The notes: generated by a model from the letters alone, not told the origin. DNA of 64,000 bases from Roseivirga sp. E12 (GCF_017592825.1 NZ_JAGFMD010000002.1:248001-312000), one strand, 5' to 3'; shown: positions 45,244 through 55,557, numbered from the stretch's first letter. Numbers and translations are program-made.

Positions 45244-45921
45244 ATGAGCAAAATATTCTTCTCAATTACAATTATCCTCCTTTTTGCTGGAGGACTTTAT
45301 CTGGGTACCGGAGGCTTTATGCTTACAAAGTATGAAGGATACAGTGCAGAACATGCCGAATTTGAACGTCTGAAAAGAATAAAGAGTCGAAAGCGAAACG
45401 ATATAAACAATGAAATTAAAATACTTAGTCAGTTACCCACTTCAAACAGTCTTGACTCTCTTATCAGTGTGAAAAAGTACGAGGTATATAGCTCATATGA
45501 TGACGATGAATTCTTCATAGGAATATCAAGTTACCTCAACCTTGAACATTATGATGTTGAATTGCAACTCAACAAGTTAAAAAATGTATTCTCCTGGTTA
45601 TATGGATTGCCCACTGACTTGGTCTACTTCTTGACTTCTTGTGCGTTCGGAATTGTAGGAGGGATCATAAGGCTCACAAGAGCATCAATAATTGGCCAGA
45701 AGCAAACGATTCAGAAACAATTTCAATACGTTTTAATGGGAGTAATGATGGGCATTATCGTTGTCGGTGTTTCTTACATCCTTCCAAATTTCTTATCATC
45801 ATCGTCCATTGAAATCAATAGCACCACACTTATGTTCCTCAGCCTTTTTGCTGGTATCTTTTCAGAGACATTTTTCAAAAGGTTAGAGGCAACATTCAAA
45901 TCCACTTTCAAAAATGAATAG
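45244..45921 (+). CDS. Membrane protein of unknown function
   Basis: This 225-aa protein has one N-terminal helix (FFSITIILLFAGGLYLGTGG), a charged extracytoplasmic stretch (about 27-110) with a DDDEF cluster, and three helices (YFLTSCAFGIVGGIIRLT; YVLMGVMMGIIVVGVSYILP; TLMFLSLFAGIFSETFF). I recognise no family. It overlaps the next gene by 8 bp, so membrane protein and exported protein are probably made together and may interact. Confidence 0.72.
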   Translation: MSKIFFSITIILLFAGGLYLGTGGFMLTKYEGYSAEHAEFERLKRIKSRKRNDINNEIKILSQLPTSNSLDSLISVKKYEVYSSYDDDEFFIGISSYLNLEHYDVELQLNKLKNVFSWLYGLPTDLVYFLTSCAFGIVGGIIRLTRASIIGQKQTIQKQFQYVLMGVMMGIIVVGVSYILPNFLSSSSIEINSTTLMFLSLFAGIFSETFFKRLEATFKSTFKNE

Positions 45922-46429
45922 ATTAGGTTTAGTACTCTCGCTCTTTGTTATCTCATTTACATCCTATTCACAAGGCATTGAGAAAAATTCGCTTTACCAA
46001 TTCAATTATAAAATTGGATCGAGCCGTAAGATTTTGAATAGCAATCAGTTGAATAAAAAAGGAACACTAATCGTGAAGAGTATAGATGACGTTCTAAAAG
46101 TAGGTCAACAGGTTGGGAACGTATTTATTATCGATCCGAGCTATACAGCTAAAATGGAGGAAGATGGCAAAATACAGATCAACCAATCTAGGAATGGTTT
46201 AATACTACAGTACAATTTTACCTTTGGACTTAATATTCCCTCAGCAGAAACAATCAAACTATTAGATCAACAGGGAGAAGTTGTGAAGAACTTTCAACTA
46301 ACAACACGGTCGAGGGCTGTTGCACTAGCCTTGTGCTCAAATCACAACCCTCCAATTGGCCCACATGGCTGTGAACCCAGTGATGAAGGTAAAAAGGTGT
46401 GCCATGAAGAGCATAAATGTATTTTTTAG
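45914..46429 (+). CDS. Exported protein with Cys-rich tail
   Basis: This 171-aa protein has a signal peptide (LVLSLFVISFTSYSQG). The middle part is beta-rich (GTLIVKSIDDVLKVGQQVGN; LILQYNFTFGL). The final 35 residues hold four cysteines (ALCSNHNPP, HGCEPSD, KVCHEEHKCIF) and several His, suggestive of disulphides or metal binding; no family is recognised. It is translated through an 8-bp overlap with the membrane protein and ends 3 bp from the convergent gene. Confidence 0.72.
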   Translation: MNRLGLVLSLFVISFTSYSQGIEKNSLYQFNYKIGSSRKILNSNQLNKKGTLIVKSIDDVLKVGQQVGNVFIIDPSYTAKMEEDGKIQINQSRNGLILQYNFTFGLNIPSAETIKLLDQQGEVVKNFQLTTRSRAVALALCSNHNPPIGPHGCEPSDEGKKVCHEEHKCIF

Positions 46430-46432
46430 ACT

Positions 46433-46870
46433 CTAAAACCAACCTGCTCCCAGGTTTCTAAATGGCCAAGGAATAGACGCCAGAATTAGAATTAAACCGA
46501 TCAGATAGAAAGTTGCTACAGCACCAAACTTCTTAGCATCACTGGCAGCTCTCTTAGCTTTGCTATAACCCACTGTGATCAGTGCAATAGCGATAAGCAT
46601 TAGCAAGATGTGTTCAACCGCATAGAATCGATAGACAGGATTCTTCATAAAGCCCTCGACAAACTGAACTTTCTCACTAATAAAGTAGAGGGCAAGGCCC
46701 GCTAACAATTGAATATGTGTAAAGACCATCGCGAAAAGTGTGATTTTCTTATCCTTAGCGGTCCAAGCTCCTCCTTTTTTCTTTGAGAATGCATTGAAGA
46801 TTGCTGCTATTAATAATACCAATACGACCCACCTTAGGCCCGAGTGCATGTGTAAAAGTCCGTTGTACAT
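46433..46870 (-). CDS. Four-helix membrane protein, possibly cytochrome-like
   Basis: I start this at ATG 46870 ([20 protein letters not shown]), giving 145 aa; an ATG at 46900 would add ten residues. Four helices are clear, and His residues lie at the ends of helices 1-3 ([29 protein letters not shown]), a pattern that could bind haem. The closest thing I know is a small membrane family common in Bacteroidota, without an assigned function. It is divergent from the alcohol dehydrogenase. Confidence 0.78.
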   Translation of the reverse strand: MYNGLLHMHSGLRWVVLVLLIAAIFNAFSKKKGGAWTAKDKKITLFAMVFTHIQLLAGLALYFISEKVQFVEGFMKNPVYRFYAVEHILLMLIAIALITVGYSKAKRAASDAKKFGAVATFYLIGLILILASIPWPFRNLGAGWF

Positions 46871-46954
46871 AGCTTTAAGTTTGTTCCACAAATAAAGCAC
46901 AGAAAAATGATAATTGTTTGCTTATTTAGGTTCAGTTCAGAATCGTCACAAAAA

Positions 46955-47992
46955 ATGAAAGCTGCCCTTTATTCAAAGTTTCAAGGTCCCGTTACGATTG
47001 AAACTCTTCCTGACCCAGCACCTGTAGCAGGTGAAGTAGTGCTAAAAGTCGAGGCCACCGGCTTGTGTAGATCTGATTGGCATGGATGGATGGGACATGA
47101 CAGTGACATTGAACTGCCTCACGTACCAGGACATGAATTGGCTGGAACAGTTGTTGAACTTGGGAAGGACATTACCAGATTTAAAGTAGGCGATCGTGTC
47201 ACGGTACCTTTTGTTGGGGGTTGTGGTAAATGTCCAGAATGTGCTTCAGGCAATCATCAGGTCTGTGATAATCAGTTTCAACCTGGCTTTACCCATTGGG
47301 GTAGCTTTGCGGAATATGTTGGTATTCATTATGCGGACATCAATCTGGTACGTCTACCTCAAGAGGTGACTTTTGAAACAGCTGCTAGTTTGGGATGCCG
47401 ATTCATTACCTCATATCGAGCGGTCGTTTATCAGGGGCAAGTAAAACCAGATCAGTGGGTAGCGATTCATGGCTGTGGTGGCGTTGGGCTTTCAGCAATT
47501 ATGATTGCAAAGGCAAAAGGGGCAAAAGTCATTGCCGTAGATATTAATGAAGAGGTACTCAAAATGGCCCAATCCATCGGTGCCGATCACTGTGTTAATG
47601 CTATTGAAATAGATCCTGTAGGAGCAATCAAGGAACTATCTGCAGGTGGAGCTCATGTTTCATTAGACGCCCTCGGAAATAAGACCACTTGTTACAATTC
47701 TATAGCCAGCCTTAGAAAAAGAGGTAAGCATATTCAGGTTGGCTTAATGGCTGGAGATGACTATGATCCAAAAATCCCAATGCATCTGGTTGTCGCTAAC
47801 GAACTGGAAGTGATTGGTAGCCATGGCATGCAAGCTCATGTTTACCCAGAAATGCTCGACATGATCAAAACGGGGGATTTAACACCAGACAAACTTATTG
47901 GCGACTTAATCTCACTAGAACGAGGGGCAGAACTACTGCCCAGAATGAACGAGTTCAAAAGCAATGGAGTGACTGTAATCAATCAGTTCTGA
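46955..47992 (+). CDS. Zinc-dependent alcohol dehydrogenase
   Basis: This 345-aa medium-chain dehydrogenase starts at ATG 46955 ([13 protein letters not shown]); the frame runs 16 codons further upstream but without family similarity. The catalytic zinc ligands are Cys in GLCRSDWH and His-Glu in VPGHELAG; the structural zinc loop is [17 protein letters not shown]. The Rossmann turn is [15 protein letters not shown] and VIAVDINEE implies NAD. The physiological alcohol is unknown. It is divergent from the four-helix membrane protein and converges on the sensor ATPase with no spacer. Confidence 0.94.
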   Translation: MKAALYSKFQGPVTIETLPDPAPVAGEVVLKVEATGLCRSDWHGWMGHDSDIELPHVPGHELAGTVVELGKDITRFKVGDRVTVPFVGGCGKCPECASGNHQVCDNQFQPGFTHWGSFAEYVGIHYADINLVRLPQEVTFETAASLGCRFITSYRAVVYQGQVKPDQWVAIHGCGGVGLSAIMIAKAKGAKVIAVDINEEVLKMAQSIGADHCVNAIEIDPVGAIKELSAGGAHVSLDALGNKTTCYNSIASLRKRGKHIQVGLMAGDDYDPKIPMHLVVANELEVIGSHGMQAHVYPEMLDMIKTGDLTPDKLIGDLISLERGAELLPRMNEFKSNGVTVINQF

Positions 47993-50900
47993 TCAAGTAG
48001 TTGATTTATTAAATAAAAAGTTCTTCGCACCATTTACAATTGCTGGAACGATAGCAATGACTGCTGTTAAGATAGCAAGTGCTTTATCCACCATATGTTG
48101 CTCTGCCAGGGTCAAAAACAACAAGAGTGAAAGAATGATAAGTATAGTAATCATTCGGTACGTGCTCCAGCGCCCCTTTCTGTTGGCTTCCAACTCAACC
48201 TTTAGTACCTCATCGCTATTGGCCATTGAAAGGATGAAATTTCCGAAGCTTTCATTCATCAATTTCGGACCTCTTTCTCCGACAATAAGCAGACCTGATT
48301 TTAGTAAACGATTAATTACAGCTCTATTCGATGAATTGAGGTAGCCATCCTCAGCCGAATCATACAGTACCAGTCGCTCTTCTTTACCACAATTTTTCCA
48401 TAGTGATAAATAATATGGTGTTGCAATCTCCTGAATTTTCAGGATCAAATTCTCTCGTACATTCTGGTTGAACAAGTCCCCGTATATCTTCTTCCTTTCT
48501 GCATAAAAATCCGTGTAGAGACCTTTTAAATACCGACCATGCATAAGCTCTATCTTCAAGAAGTCTTCCATGTTTGAAGCCTTTTCAGAAAATTCCACAT
48601 CTTCTTTCAAAGCTACTCGGAACACATAAAAATCATAGAGAAGTGATTGCCATAAGGCTCGATCTAAGGTAAATGCCGTACTGGCGTCTCCTTCCTTAAT
48701 CTCCTGGTCATAGTTTTCTAGAATATGGATAATATCAACTGAGGAAGTGATCAGAACAACAGGTTTTTTACCGCTCGGACTATCATAAATATGATGTTTG
48801 ATTTTCGTGAGTAAACTTAATTTCACTCGGTTCGCCTCTTCATCCTCTACCTTATAGCCAAGTTGTTTTACAATGATAATCTCCGGACTACCATCAATCT
48901 TAAAATCTTGTTTATGATCGGTGGCCAAGTTCATACCCATAACATCAAAAGACTTGACCTTATCCTCTGGATAAGCCTCACAAACAGATTCAATCAACTT
49001 GTTTTTACCAGAAAATGGTAAGCCCACTAACATACAATTACTACCTTTTTTAAGATACTTCATTATATGAGCCACTTCTAAACCAAGGTCTCCATGGTTG
49101 GTCGGATAGTTGTATTTGTAAAAGAAGAGCCTCGACCGAATGACGTTTATATATAGCCATATACAAGGCACCACTGCTACAAACAATAATAATACCCACC
49201 AATAAGTATGTTCAAACTCTCCTTGCGAGCCAATGTATGTATTCAATGGTTTCATACCACTGTGGGACATACTCTCCTTATTGGGTGAATTCTTTATGGA
49301 CCAATTGATATCAAATATTATAGGGGTATCACCCAAGTCAGTTAACACGCCCACTCTAAGCAAATCATAGACAGGGTCGGCTGAAATCATTGCCTTCTCT
49401 GGTAATGGTATTGTAGACCAATTGACCAGCTTGTTTTCATAAGCACCAGAGACATAGGAGAAGGTAATAGACGGCAAAAACGAAACCGCTATGATCCAAC
49501 TGGTCATGAAAAAGCCATAGATCAAGGATCTGTATTTTATATACATACGCCCATTTTCAATTTTCTTAATGAGCATATCCTTATTAAGGATGGTCAGCAT
49601 GGTCAAAAACAAAAGCAGACAAGAAGGAATAGTATACTTTAAGTCCAGTTTGAATACTAGCATTAAGCTGAGTAGCAAAACGGAGATTAAAGGCAGAATA
49701 AATTTATTCATCGCAAATCGCCCGCCTTCATCTTGATTGCCATGACTAGTCAAGACGAGAAAACTTGCGACACACGTCAATAACACCACTACTAACTGGA
49801 TTATCAATAAAGTTGCAAAGCTTATAGACTCATGAGCTACTAATAGATATACCTGAAAACATGAATAGAGGATAAATAACAATCCCAGCAAATAGTATTC
49901 GCCATCTCTACCATTGCTGGGAAGCAACCATGGAAAACCAAAGCGCTTCTTCGCCAAAGCACTTTTCCTGTGATACATCTTTCGGATGAGCCAGCCAATT
50001 GTAATGAGGAGAAGAAATAATAAAAGATTCGAAATGAAGGTGACGCTTGAACTCGCTGCCAAAAATTGATTAGCCTGATCGAAACTGTAAAAGGCTGCAA
50101 CATAGTAATCCCTAACGGGAATAATCTGATTGTCAGCACTCGTAATGTTCAATCGTTGAAGGTTTAAATAGCAATTTTGGTCTTCAAAATTAATATTCAT
50201 CACTTCGGACTGCTCCTCACCACTATTGAGAAAGCCCACCAAGTGCTCATCATTGAAGGTGTAATCGATCAGCGTACCACTGATGTTTACAGGCCTAGAA
50301 TCAAAGTAAATATTACCCTGATCGTCTATTATTTGATAGAAGAAACGACTATCCTCATTTGTTCTAGTCAAACCAGCGGGTGTTGCCGTGACTATGTTAA
50401 TTGCATCAAGAGACCTGCGTTTAGAAAGAGCAAGTTCAGTATTAGAACTTGTGATCGACTTTACGAATTCCAGGTAAATCGGATTTTTTGATATTGGACT
50501 ATACTGATTCGCACGCTTAATATAATCTCTGTGTCCAAGTGAGTTCCCCTTAAGCTCTTTTTCAGCATTATTGACAACGTTAGCGGATCGATCTCCTCGC
50601 CAAATAATAATGCTTTGCACTTCACCATCAACCGAAGTCCAAAATAGTTCATTTATCCCGGCTACATCTTCTGCAAAAGTCTTGGAATCATTGAGAAAAT
50701 CATCATATGACTCAATTGATTTATTAAATGATTTCGCAATTAATGTTCCGTTTTTTTCTAACTGCTCATGTGATTTAAAGCGTATTTGGACAAAGCTAAG
50801 TATGAAATAAGTGGTGATTGTTAGAAAACCAACAATAAAAAAGAGAGTTGATGATACTCTGAAAATGTCCTTATGACTCAGCCTTTCTGTATAACTTAGG

Positions 50901-51730
50901 TTGTTCACTTTGATATGTGGCACAAGCGAAATCAATAAAATCACCCCGATCAAAAACCCTATAGATAACATGGGGTCAACAGATCGCTTTTTTGCCAGCC
51001 ATTCGGTCTTTTCCTTGAAACCTAAAAGGCTATATCGTTTTCCTTTAAGGTGAAAACTCGAAATAAATACTTTGTAATCCACCTGCTTGAAGACCATTTC
51101 CGTTGTTCTAACTTCGAAGCCATCCGCTGAGTCTAGATTTGCGATGATTAGCTCGGGCCTACTGATCTGAAAATATGATTGGCTATAGTAGACATTCTCT
51201 TCATCCAGTATGAGGTATCGATCGAAGAATTCATGTTCCTCTGTGAGTGTGTGAAAAAAATCATTCACCGAAATGAAGAAGGAAAGCGGCTTCGATGTAG
51301 ACAGGTTGGCTGTTTTTGCAATATATTTTAATGAGAATTCTTCACCCTTGTGGTAAAATCCCACCGTGTCTAGGTGATCAACCCTCCTAGTTGAATCAGG
51401 TGTAGAACAGTTGAATTTAGAATCAAAACTTTGATCCAAGTACTCACAACTTGTCTGGGAATTACTCTCTGCAACAGTTTTAAAGAATTGGTCTCTGGCC
51501 TCAATACCTTGCATAAACTGTTGCAGTTCATGTGCACTCTGTTGATTGAGTAGCCTTTCGTTATCCTCTATATAAATAAGGAAATAATAGGCGTATGCTA
51601 ATCCTACAAGTGCAAAGACGCCCCAAAAAAGCCAATTGACTTTTTTCGAAGCCCTTTTGGTCCGTTTTGAAAGTGGCATGTGTGTCAGGTTGACGGTTGG
51701 TTTTGGTCGTTGCTCGTCAAAACAACGCAT
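47993..51730 (-). CDS. Large membrane sensor protein with P-loop ATPase domain
   Basis: This 1245-aa protein is not a family I can name. Layout: a basic N-terminus, helix 1 (WLFWGVFALVGLAYAYYFLI), an extracytoplasmic domain (about 55-250), two helices, a second Cache-like outer domain (about 330-560) and a block of about seven helices (about 560-870). A cytoplasmic P-loop domain follows, with Walker A GLPFSGKN (903-910), EIIIVKQLGY as a possible Walker B and VVLITSSVD as a sensor strand. A winged-helix-like part (YLNSSNRAVINRLLKSG) and two C-terminal helices close it. The domain order recalls STAND ATPases. A second ATG at 51679 is an equally good start. It lies 102 bp downstream of a MacB-like permease. 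Confidence 0.8.
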   Translation of the reverse strand: MRCFDEQRPKPTVNLTHMPLSKRTKRASKKVNWLFWGVFALVGLAYAYYFLIYIEDNERLLNQQSAHELQQFMQGIEARDQFFKTVAESNSQTSCEYLDQSFDSKFNCSTPDSTRRVDHLDTVGFYHKGEEFSLKYIAKTANLSTSKPLSFFISVNDFFHTLTEEHEFFDRYLILDEENVYYSQSYFQISRPELIIANLDSADGFEVRTTEMVFKQVDYKVFISSFHLKGKRYSLLGFKEKTEWLAKKRSVDPMLSIGFLIGVILLISLVPHIKVNNLSYTERLSHKDIFRVSSTLFFIVGFLTITTYFILSFVQIRFKSHEQLEKNGTLIAKSFNKSIESYDDFLNDSKTFAEDVAGINELFWTSVDGEVQSIIIWRGDRSANVVNNAEKELKGNSLGHRDYIKRANQYSPISKNPIYLEFVKSITSSNTELALSKRRSLDAINIVTATPAGLTRTNEDSRFFYQIIDDQGNIYFDSRPVNISGTLIDYTFNDEHLVGFLNSGEEQSEVMNINFEDQNCYLNLQRLNITSADNQIIPVRDYYVAAFYSFDQANQFLAASSSVTFISNLLLFLLLITIGWLIRKMYHRKSALAKKRFGFPWLLPSNGRDGEYYLLGLLFILYSCFQVYLLVAHESISFATLLIIQLVVVLLTCVASFLVLTSHGNQDEGGRFAMNKFILPLISVLLLSLMLVFKLDLKYTIPSCLLLFLTMLTILNKDMLIKKIENGRMYIKYRSLIYGFFMTSWIIAVSFLPSITFSYVSGAYENKLVNWSTIPLPEKAMISADPVYDLLRVGVLTDLGDTPIIFDINWSIKNSPNKESMSHSGMKPLNTYIGSQGEFEHTYWWVLLLFVAVVPCIWLYINVIRSRLFFYKYNYPTNHGDLGLEVAHIMKYLKKGSNCMLVGLPFSGKNKLIESVCEAYPEDKVKSFDVMGMNLATDHKQDFKIDGSPEIIIVKQLGYKVEDEEANRVKLSLLTKIKHHIYDSPSGKKPVVLITSSVDIIHILENYDQEIKEGDASTAFTLDRALWQSLLYDFYVFRVALKEDVEFSEKASNMEDFLKIELMHGRYLKGLYTDFYAERKKIYGDLFNQNVRENLILKIQEIATPYYLSLWKNCGKEERLVLYDSAEDGYLNSSNRAVINRLLKSGLLIVGERGPKLMNESFGNFILSMANSDEVLKVELEANRKGRWSTYRMITILIILSLLLFLTLAEQHMVDKALAILTAVIAIVPAIVNGAKNFLFNKSTT

Positions 51731-51832
51731 TGAATATAATTAGATATTCAAATAATACCAATTAGCCAAGCTCCAAGACTAGAAGGTCAGTTTGTCCAAA
51801 AATAAATAGACACCGACCGAACATTGATCGCC

Positions 51833-54220
51833 CTACTCATACCTGAGCGAATCAACAGGATTCCTTCTTGCGGCAACATAGGTTTGGCCTATCACTGTCA
51901 GCAATGCTAGTATTAAGGTCAACAGGCCTGCCCCTCCAAATAACCACCAACTGAGTGTGGTCTGATTGGCAAAATTGGCTAACCATCCATTCATAAAATA
52001 CCACCCAAGCGGACAGGCTATCACAAAGGCGAGCAAGACCCACTTCACAAACGACACACTCAGCAGCCTTACAACCTCTGATACATTAGCACCAACAACT
52101 TTCCGGATACCAATCTCCTTGATCCTCTTCCGAGTTTCGTAAAGTGCGAATGTGAATAGACCAATAGATGACAGTGCCAGACCAACCAATGTAAATAGAA
52201 TAAAGATTTGAGAAAGCTTCTTCTCACGGTCGTACTGAGCCTGTACTTTGTTTTCTAACAATGTATATTCAAAAATCCTCTTTGGGTTGACTTGACCAAA
52301 AAGTGTCTTCACCTCCGAGATCGTTTCTTGGAATCTCTCTCCATTAAGTCTAATTAAAAATTCCTTCTCAACATCATTGAAGAAAGTCATAACCAGAGGC
52401 TCTACCTTCTTCGACAAATGCTCAAAGTGAAAATCTTTAACTACACCAATCACCTGCCATGGATCATCTTCTCCACTCCATGAGCTGCTGGCTATTTTCG
52501 CATCTTCTACGTCATCGATGTTCCAATATTTCATAGCTGCCTCATTGATAACTACTTTATGCTGCCTAGAACGATCTAGCGAGTCCGAAAAGAACCTTCC
52601 TTTTACCACTTCGAGGCCTAGTATTTCTTGATAAGTCGGTTCTAAAGTCATCAGGTTCACATCCGTATATTCGTACTCACTATTTGCCAATTTCCATGCC
52701 ATGGAAGAAGCACTACCATCTACTGGCAGCGGCCCTTGCGAAAAGGAAACAACTCCTGGTATCTTGAGCAACTCACTTTTGACCAACTTATAGTCTTCTC
52801 TTTGCTTCAGTTCTTGTTGTCTTGTAATCTCTGGATTATCGAAGTTATAAGGCACCCTTTCGAAAAAGTTGATACCCACTACATTCTCTTCCTCATAACC
52901 CAAAGACTTGTTTTGCATGTAATTGAACTGCTTAAAAACAACCCCTGTCACAATGATCAAGGTTATAGCAAAAACATATTGAACTGTTGTGAGAAACTTA
53001 CCTGCATTGGACTTTTTGCTCTTATTAAGATTGCCCATCAAGGCTTGAGAAGTGACAACACTAGAGGTTTGAAAAAGTGTAATAAGAGCAGATAACATTA
53101 CGAATACACTTATCCCTATTAGAAGTGTCAATAATAGTTCGAGGGTAGTGAAGTTTTGACCTATACCAAGAAAGTTCAAGTAATAAGGTTTGATCAATTC
53201 AAAGCATAAAAAAGTGACTACGATGCATGTGCCAGCATAAATAAACCTGTTAACAAAAAGTTCTAAAGTAAAATCAGTCTTACTAGCGCCATTAACTTGC
53301 TTAATACCCCGAGTTTTAAGTTGTGATATCGTTAGAGTAGTCTGGAGATTAGTGAAATTGAAAATGCTGACAAACAGCACAACCAACGCTACCAAAATCA
53401 AGGTATTGACCTCATCTCTATTACCGAATTTAACGAAGAGATCTTGTGAGAATCGGTAGTCAAAATAGATGTTAGTGAATGCAACTGTGGAAAGTATACT
53501 CTCCTTAAACTGAGGGTGATTTCTACCCACATGTTTGAAGGATTCGTCAAAGGCAGCTTTGTCAAAACCTTCTTCCACAAGTAAGAATTCCTGAGATGCG
53601 ATGCCCCAGAACTTATGCATATGAGAAGGCACCATAAAATCAAAGCTAATTGAGCTATTGGAAGGAATATCTTTCATGATGGCCCTGACTTCAAAGTATC
53701 CGGTTCTGTCACATTCTAGATAAAGCGTCTCTCCTATAGGGTCCTGATCTCCGAAAATCTTCTTGGCCATTGACTCAGTAATCACAAGGCTTGTCGGGTC
53801 TTTCATGACATTTTCCCGGTCACCCTCCAGCAATTCAAAATCGAAGAAGTCAAAGAAGGTACTATCTGTTACAAGGCCTCGCCCTCGATATTCCACTTCG
53901 CCCTTCACCAACTTAATGCGATTCTCATTGTATAAGGCAGTACTGAGAACACTTTTGACTTGTGGATAGTCTCCGTAATTGACCTTGAAAAAAAGTCTCG
54001 CTCCAATAGGGCTGACTTGATCAATTGGGCTCTGCTGGAATACGGTCAAGTAGATATTGTCTACGTTTTTGTGCAATCGGTCGGTAGACAACTCATTATC
54101 GACCCAAACATAAATGAGACAGGCACTTAATACCCCCACCACCATACTCGTCAAGCTGCCAAAGGCAATGAGTTTATTTCTGAATAATTGTCTTAAGGCG
54201 AATTTGAAATGATGTTTCAT
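51833..54220 (-). CDS. MacB/FtsX-like ABC transporter permease (second orphan)
   Basis: This 795-aa permease shares the two-half plan of the one at 28752: helix LIAFGSLTSMVVGVLSACLI, a MacB_PCD domain with DIYLTVFQ-like start (NVDNIYLTVFQQ), three helices, a second periplasmic domain, then YETRKRIKEIGIRKVVGANV with the coupling motif and a C-terminal AARRNPVDSLRYE. In the first half the coupling motif is altered (SQLKTRGIKQVNGAS). No ATPase gene is nearby. It lies 62 bp downstream of a DsrE-like gene and 102 bp upstream of the sensor ATPase. Confidence 0.92.
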   Translation of the reverse strand: MKHHFKFALRQLFRNKLIAFGSLTSMVVGVLSACLIYVWVDNELSTDRLHKNVDNIYLTVFQQSPIDQVSPIGARLFFKVNYGDYPQVKSVLSTALYNENRIKLVKGEVEYRGRGLVTDSTFFDFFDFELLEGDRENVMKDPTSLVITESMAKKIFGDQDPIGETLYLECDRTGYFEVRAIMKDIPSNSSISFDFMVPSHMHKFWGIASQEFLLVEEGFDKAAFDESFKHVGRNHPQFKESILSTVAFTNIYFDYRFSQDLFVKFGNRDEVNTLILVALVVLFVSIFNFTNLQTTLTISQLKTRGIKQVNGASKTDFTLELFVNRFIYAGTCIVVTFLCFELIKPYYLNFLGIGQNFTTLELLLTLLIGISVFVMLSALITLFQTSSVVTSQALMGNLNKSKKSNAGKFLTTVQYVFAITLIIVTGVVFKQFNYMQNKSLGYEEENVVGINFFERVPYNFDNPEITRQQELKQREDYKLVKSELLKIPGVVSFSQGPLPVDGSASSMAWKLANSEYEYTDVNLMTLEPTYQEILGLEVVKGRFFSDSLDRSRQHKVVINEAAMKYWNIDDVEDAKIASSSWSGEDDPWQVIGVVKDFHFEHLSKKVEPLVMTFFNDVEKEFLIRLNGERFQETISEVKTLFGQVNPKRIFEYTLLENKVQAQYDREKKLSQIFILFTLVGLALSSIGLFTFALYETRKRIKEIGIRKVVGANVSEVVRLLSVSFVKWVLLAFVIACPLGWYFMNGWLANFANQTTLSWWLFGGAGLLTLILALLTVIGQTYVAARRNPVDSLRYE

Positions 54221-54282
54221 AGTTTGAGAGAGGTTTTCTTTCTATTACGATGGTCCTTCGACAAAAAAAGTTGTATCCAAAA

Positions 54283-54825
54283 CTAAAACTTCAATGCTGC
54301 ATATCCTTTCAGTTGATAAGTGGTCATGGTAGTAAGCATAGATGTAGCGGTTTCTAGACCAGGCGCAAGTTTCGTGTGATCGATATTTCTACCCATCATT
54401 GATTGAGAACAAACGAAAATCTTCACACCAGCTTCTTGAAGCTCTTTAAAAAGAGGGATATGTGGATTATCAATGCCATACTTCTCCTTGTACTTATCAT
54501 TATTTAATACAGACCAAACCGCACCACCATGAATAGCCAGAACTACCTTCATGTTTTCCTTCTTCACTCCACCCATTGCATGTAAGTTCATAAGTCGAGC
54601 TACATTAGAAATGGAGTAAAAAGGGTCATCCATTTTTGATGATCCCGTAGCGACATCTATAATCACCTTATACTCCATATTAGGGTCAGGCTTTTCAGTG
54701 GCATGTGGGGCATCAAATATGCCTCCGTAACTTTTGATTACCGGGTTCACCATCTCTTGAGAAAGAGCGGTATTGGCTAGGAATAAAACGAATAGTACGG
54801 GAATAAAACGCTTAATATTGATCAT
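54283..54825 (-). CDS. Exported DsrE-like protein (second of pair)
   Basis: This 180-aa protein has a signal peptide (FIPVLFVLFLANTALSQEMV) and a DsrE/DsrF-like fold: EYKVIIDVATG, NVARLMNLHAMGG, MKVVLAIHGGAVWSVLNN and VKIFVCSQSMMGRNI, with one Cys in VCSQS where sulfur-relay proteins carry theirs. DsrE proteins usually work in the cytoplasm; this one and its neighbour are exported, so a periplasmic sulfur or redox role is a guess. It shares over a third of residues with the upstream gene, including the ends TTMTTYQLKGY and TVMSTYQLKGY. Confidence 0.85.
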   Translation of the reverse strand: MINIKRFIPVLFVLFLANTALSQEMVNPVIKSYGGIFDAPHATEKPDPNMEYKVIIDVATGSSKMDDPFYSISNVARLMNLHAMGGVKKENMKVVLAIHGGAVWSVLNNDKYKEKYGIDNPHIPLFKELQEAGVKIFVCSQSMMGRNIDHTKLAPGLETATSMLTTMTTYQLKGYAALKF

Positions 54826-54891
54826 GAGAGGATTGATTTATCTTGATTCCTCAATAGAGTGAATTTTCAAGACTTAGTCAATCATTCTTTT

Positions 54892-55446
54892 TCAAGATCC
54901 GCCCATCTTAAAAAATGAGTACCCTTTGAGTTGATAAGTACTCATAACAGTCAGTGCAGAAGTGGCAATCTTAATTTGAGGCACCACGTCTTCTGGTTGG
55001 TGCCCAAACATGTTCAAGGATTGACCACAGACAATCATCTCCACTCCAGCCTCATCCAATGCCTCGTAAAACTTGACATACGGGCTTTCCACTTTGTACT
55101 TCTTTTCATATGCCTCCGCATTGATTACTGAATTAGTAGCTGCCGCATGGATGACAACAGTCACGTTGAGGTTTTCGGGTTTAACACCCCCAATGGCATG
55201 AAGGTTAATTAAACGAGCCACGTTATTGGCGTAGAAATTCAAACGCCCTGGTTTTTTCATATCGTGTACGATCTCGATCAGAATCTTATACTCCATATTC
55301 GGATCGGGGGTCACGGCTACATTTTCTAGGTCTAGAATTCTTCCATAATCCTTAATAATGGGATTGGCCCAAGGCTTGTCTTGCGCAAATGAAAGGTTAA
55401 CAATTGAAAGAATAAAAGTTGTAAGAATAAGCGTTTTGAACTTCAT
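54892..55446 (-). CDS. Exported DsrE-like protein (first of pair)
   Basis: This 184-aa protein has a signal peptide ending in SFAQ (TFILSIVNLSFAQD). It repeats the pattern of its neighbour: NPIIKDYGRILDLENV, EYKILIEIVHD, NNVARLINLHAIGGVKPENL, VTVVIHAAATNSVIN and VEMIVCGQSLNMFG with a single Cys. The two are tandem paralogues separated by 66 bp. The gene is divergent from tetR-fabF; the TetR-type operator at 55558 lies in the shared intergenic region, so this pair may be under the same control. Confidence 0.86.
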   Translation of the reverse strand: MKFKTLILTTFILSIVNLSFAQDKPWANPIIKDYGRILDLENVAVTPDPNMEYKILIEIVHDMKKPGRLNFYANNVARLINLHAIGGVKPENLNVTVVIHAAATNSVINAEAYEKKYKVESPYVKFYEALDEAGVEMIVCGQSLNMFGHQPEDVVPQIKIATSALTVMSTYQLKGYSFFKMGGS

Positions 55447-55557
55447 GGTACCGGTTTAGAAAGATTAAATACGAGATAATCCATTTCGATATCAAACCGA
55501 CTATGGAAAACCACGGTGTTTAACGGTACTTATTAGATCATGTTTTCCTTGGATTAA

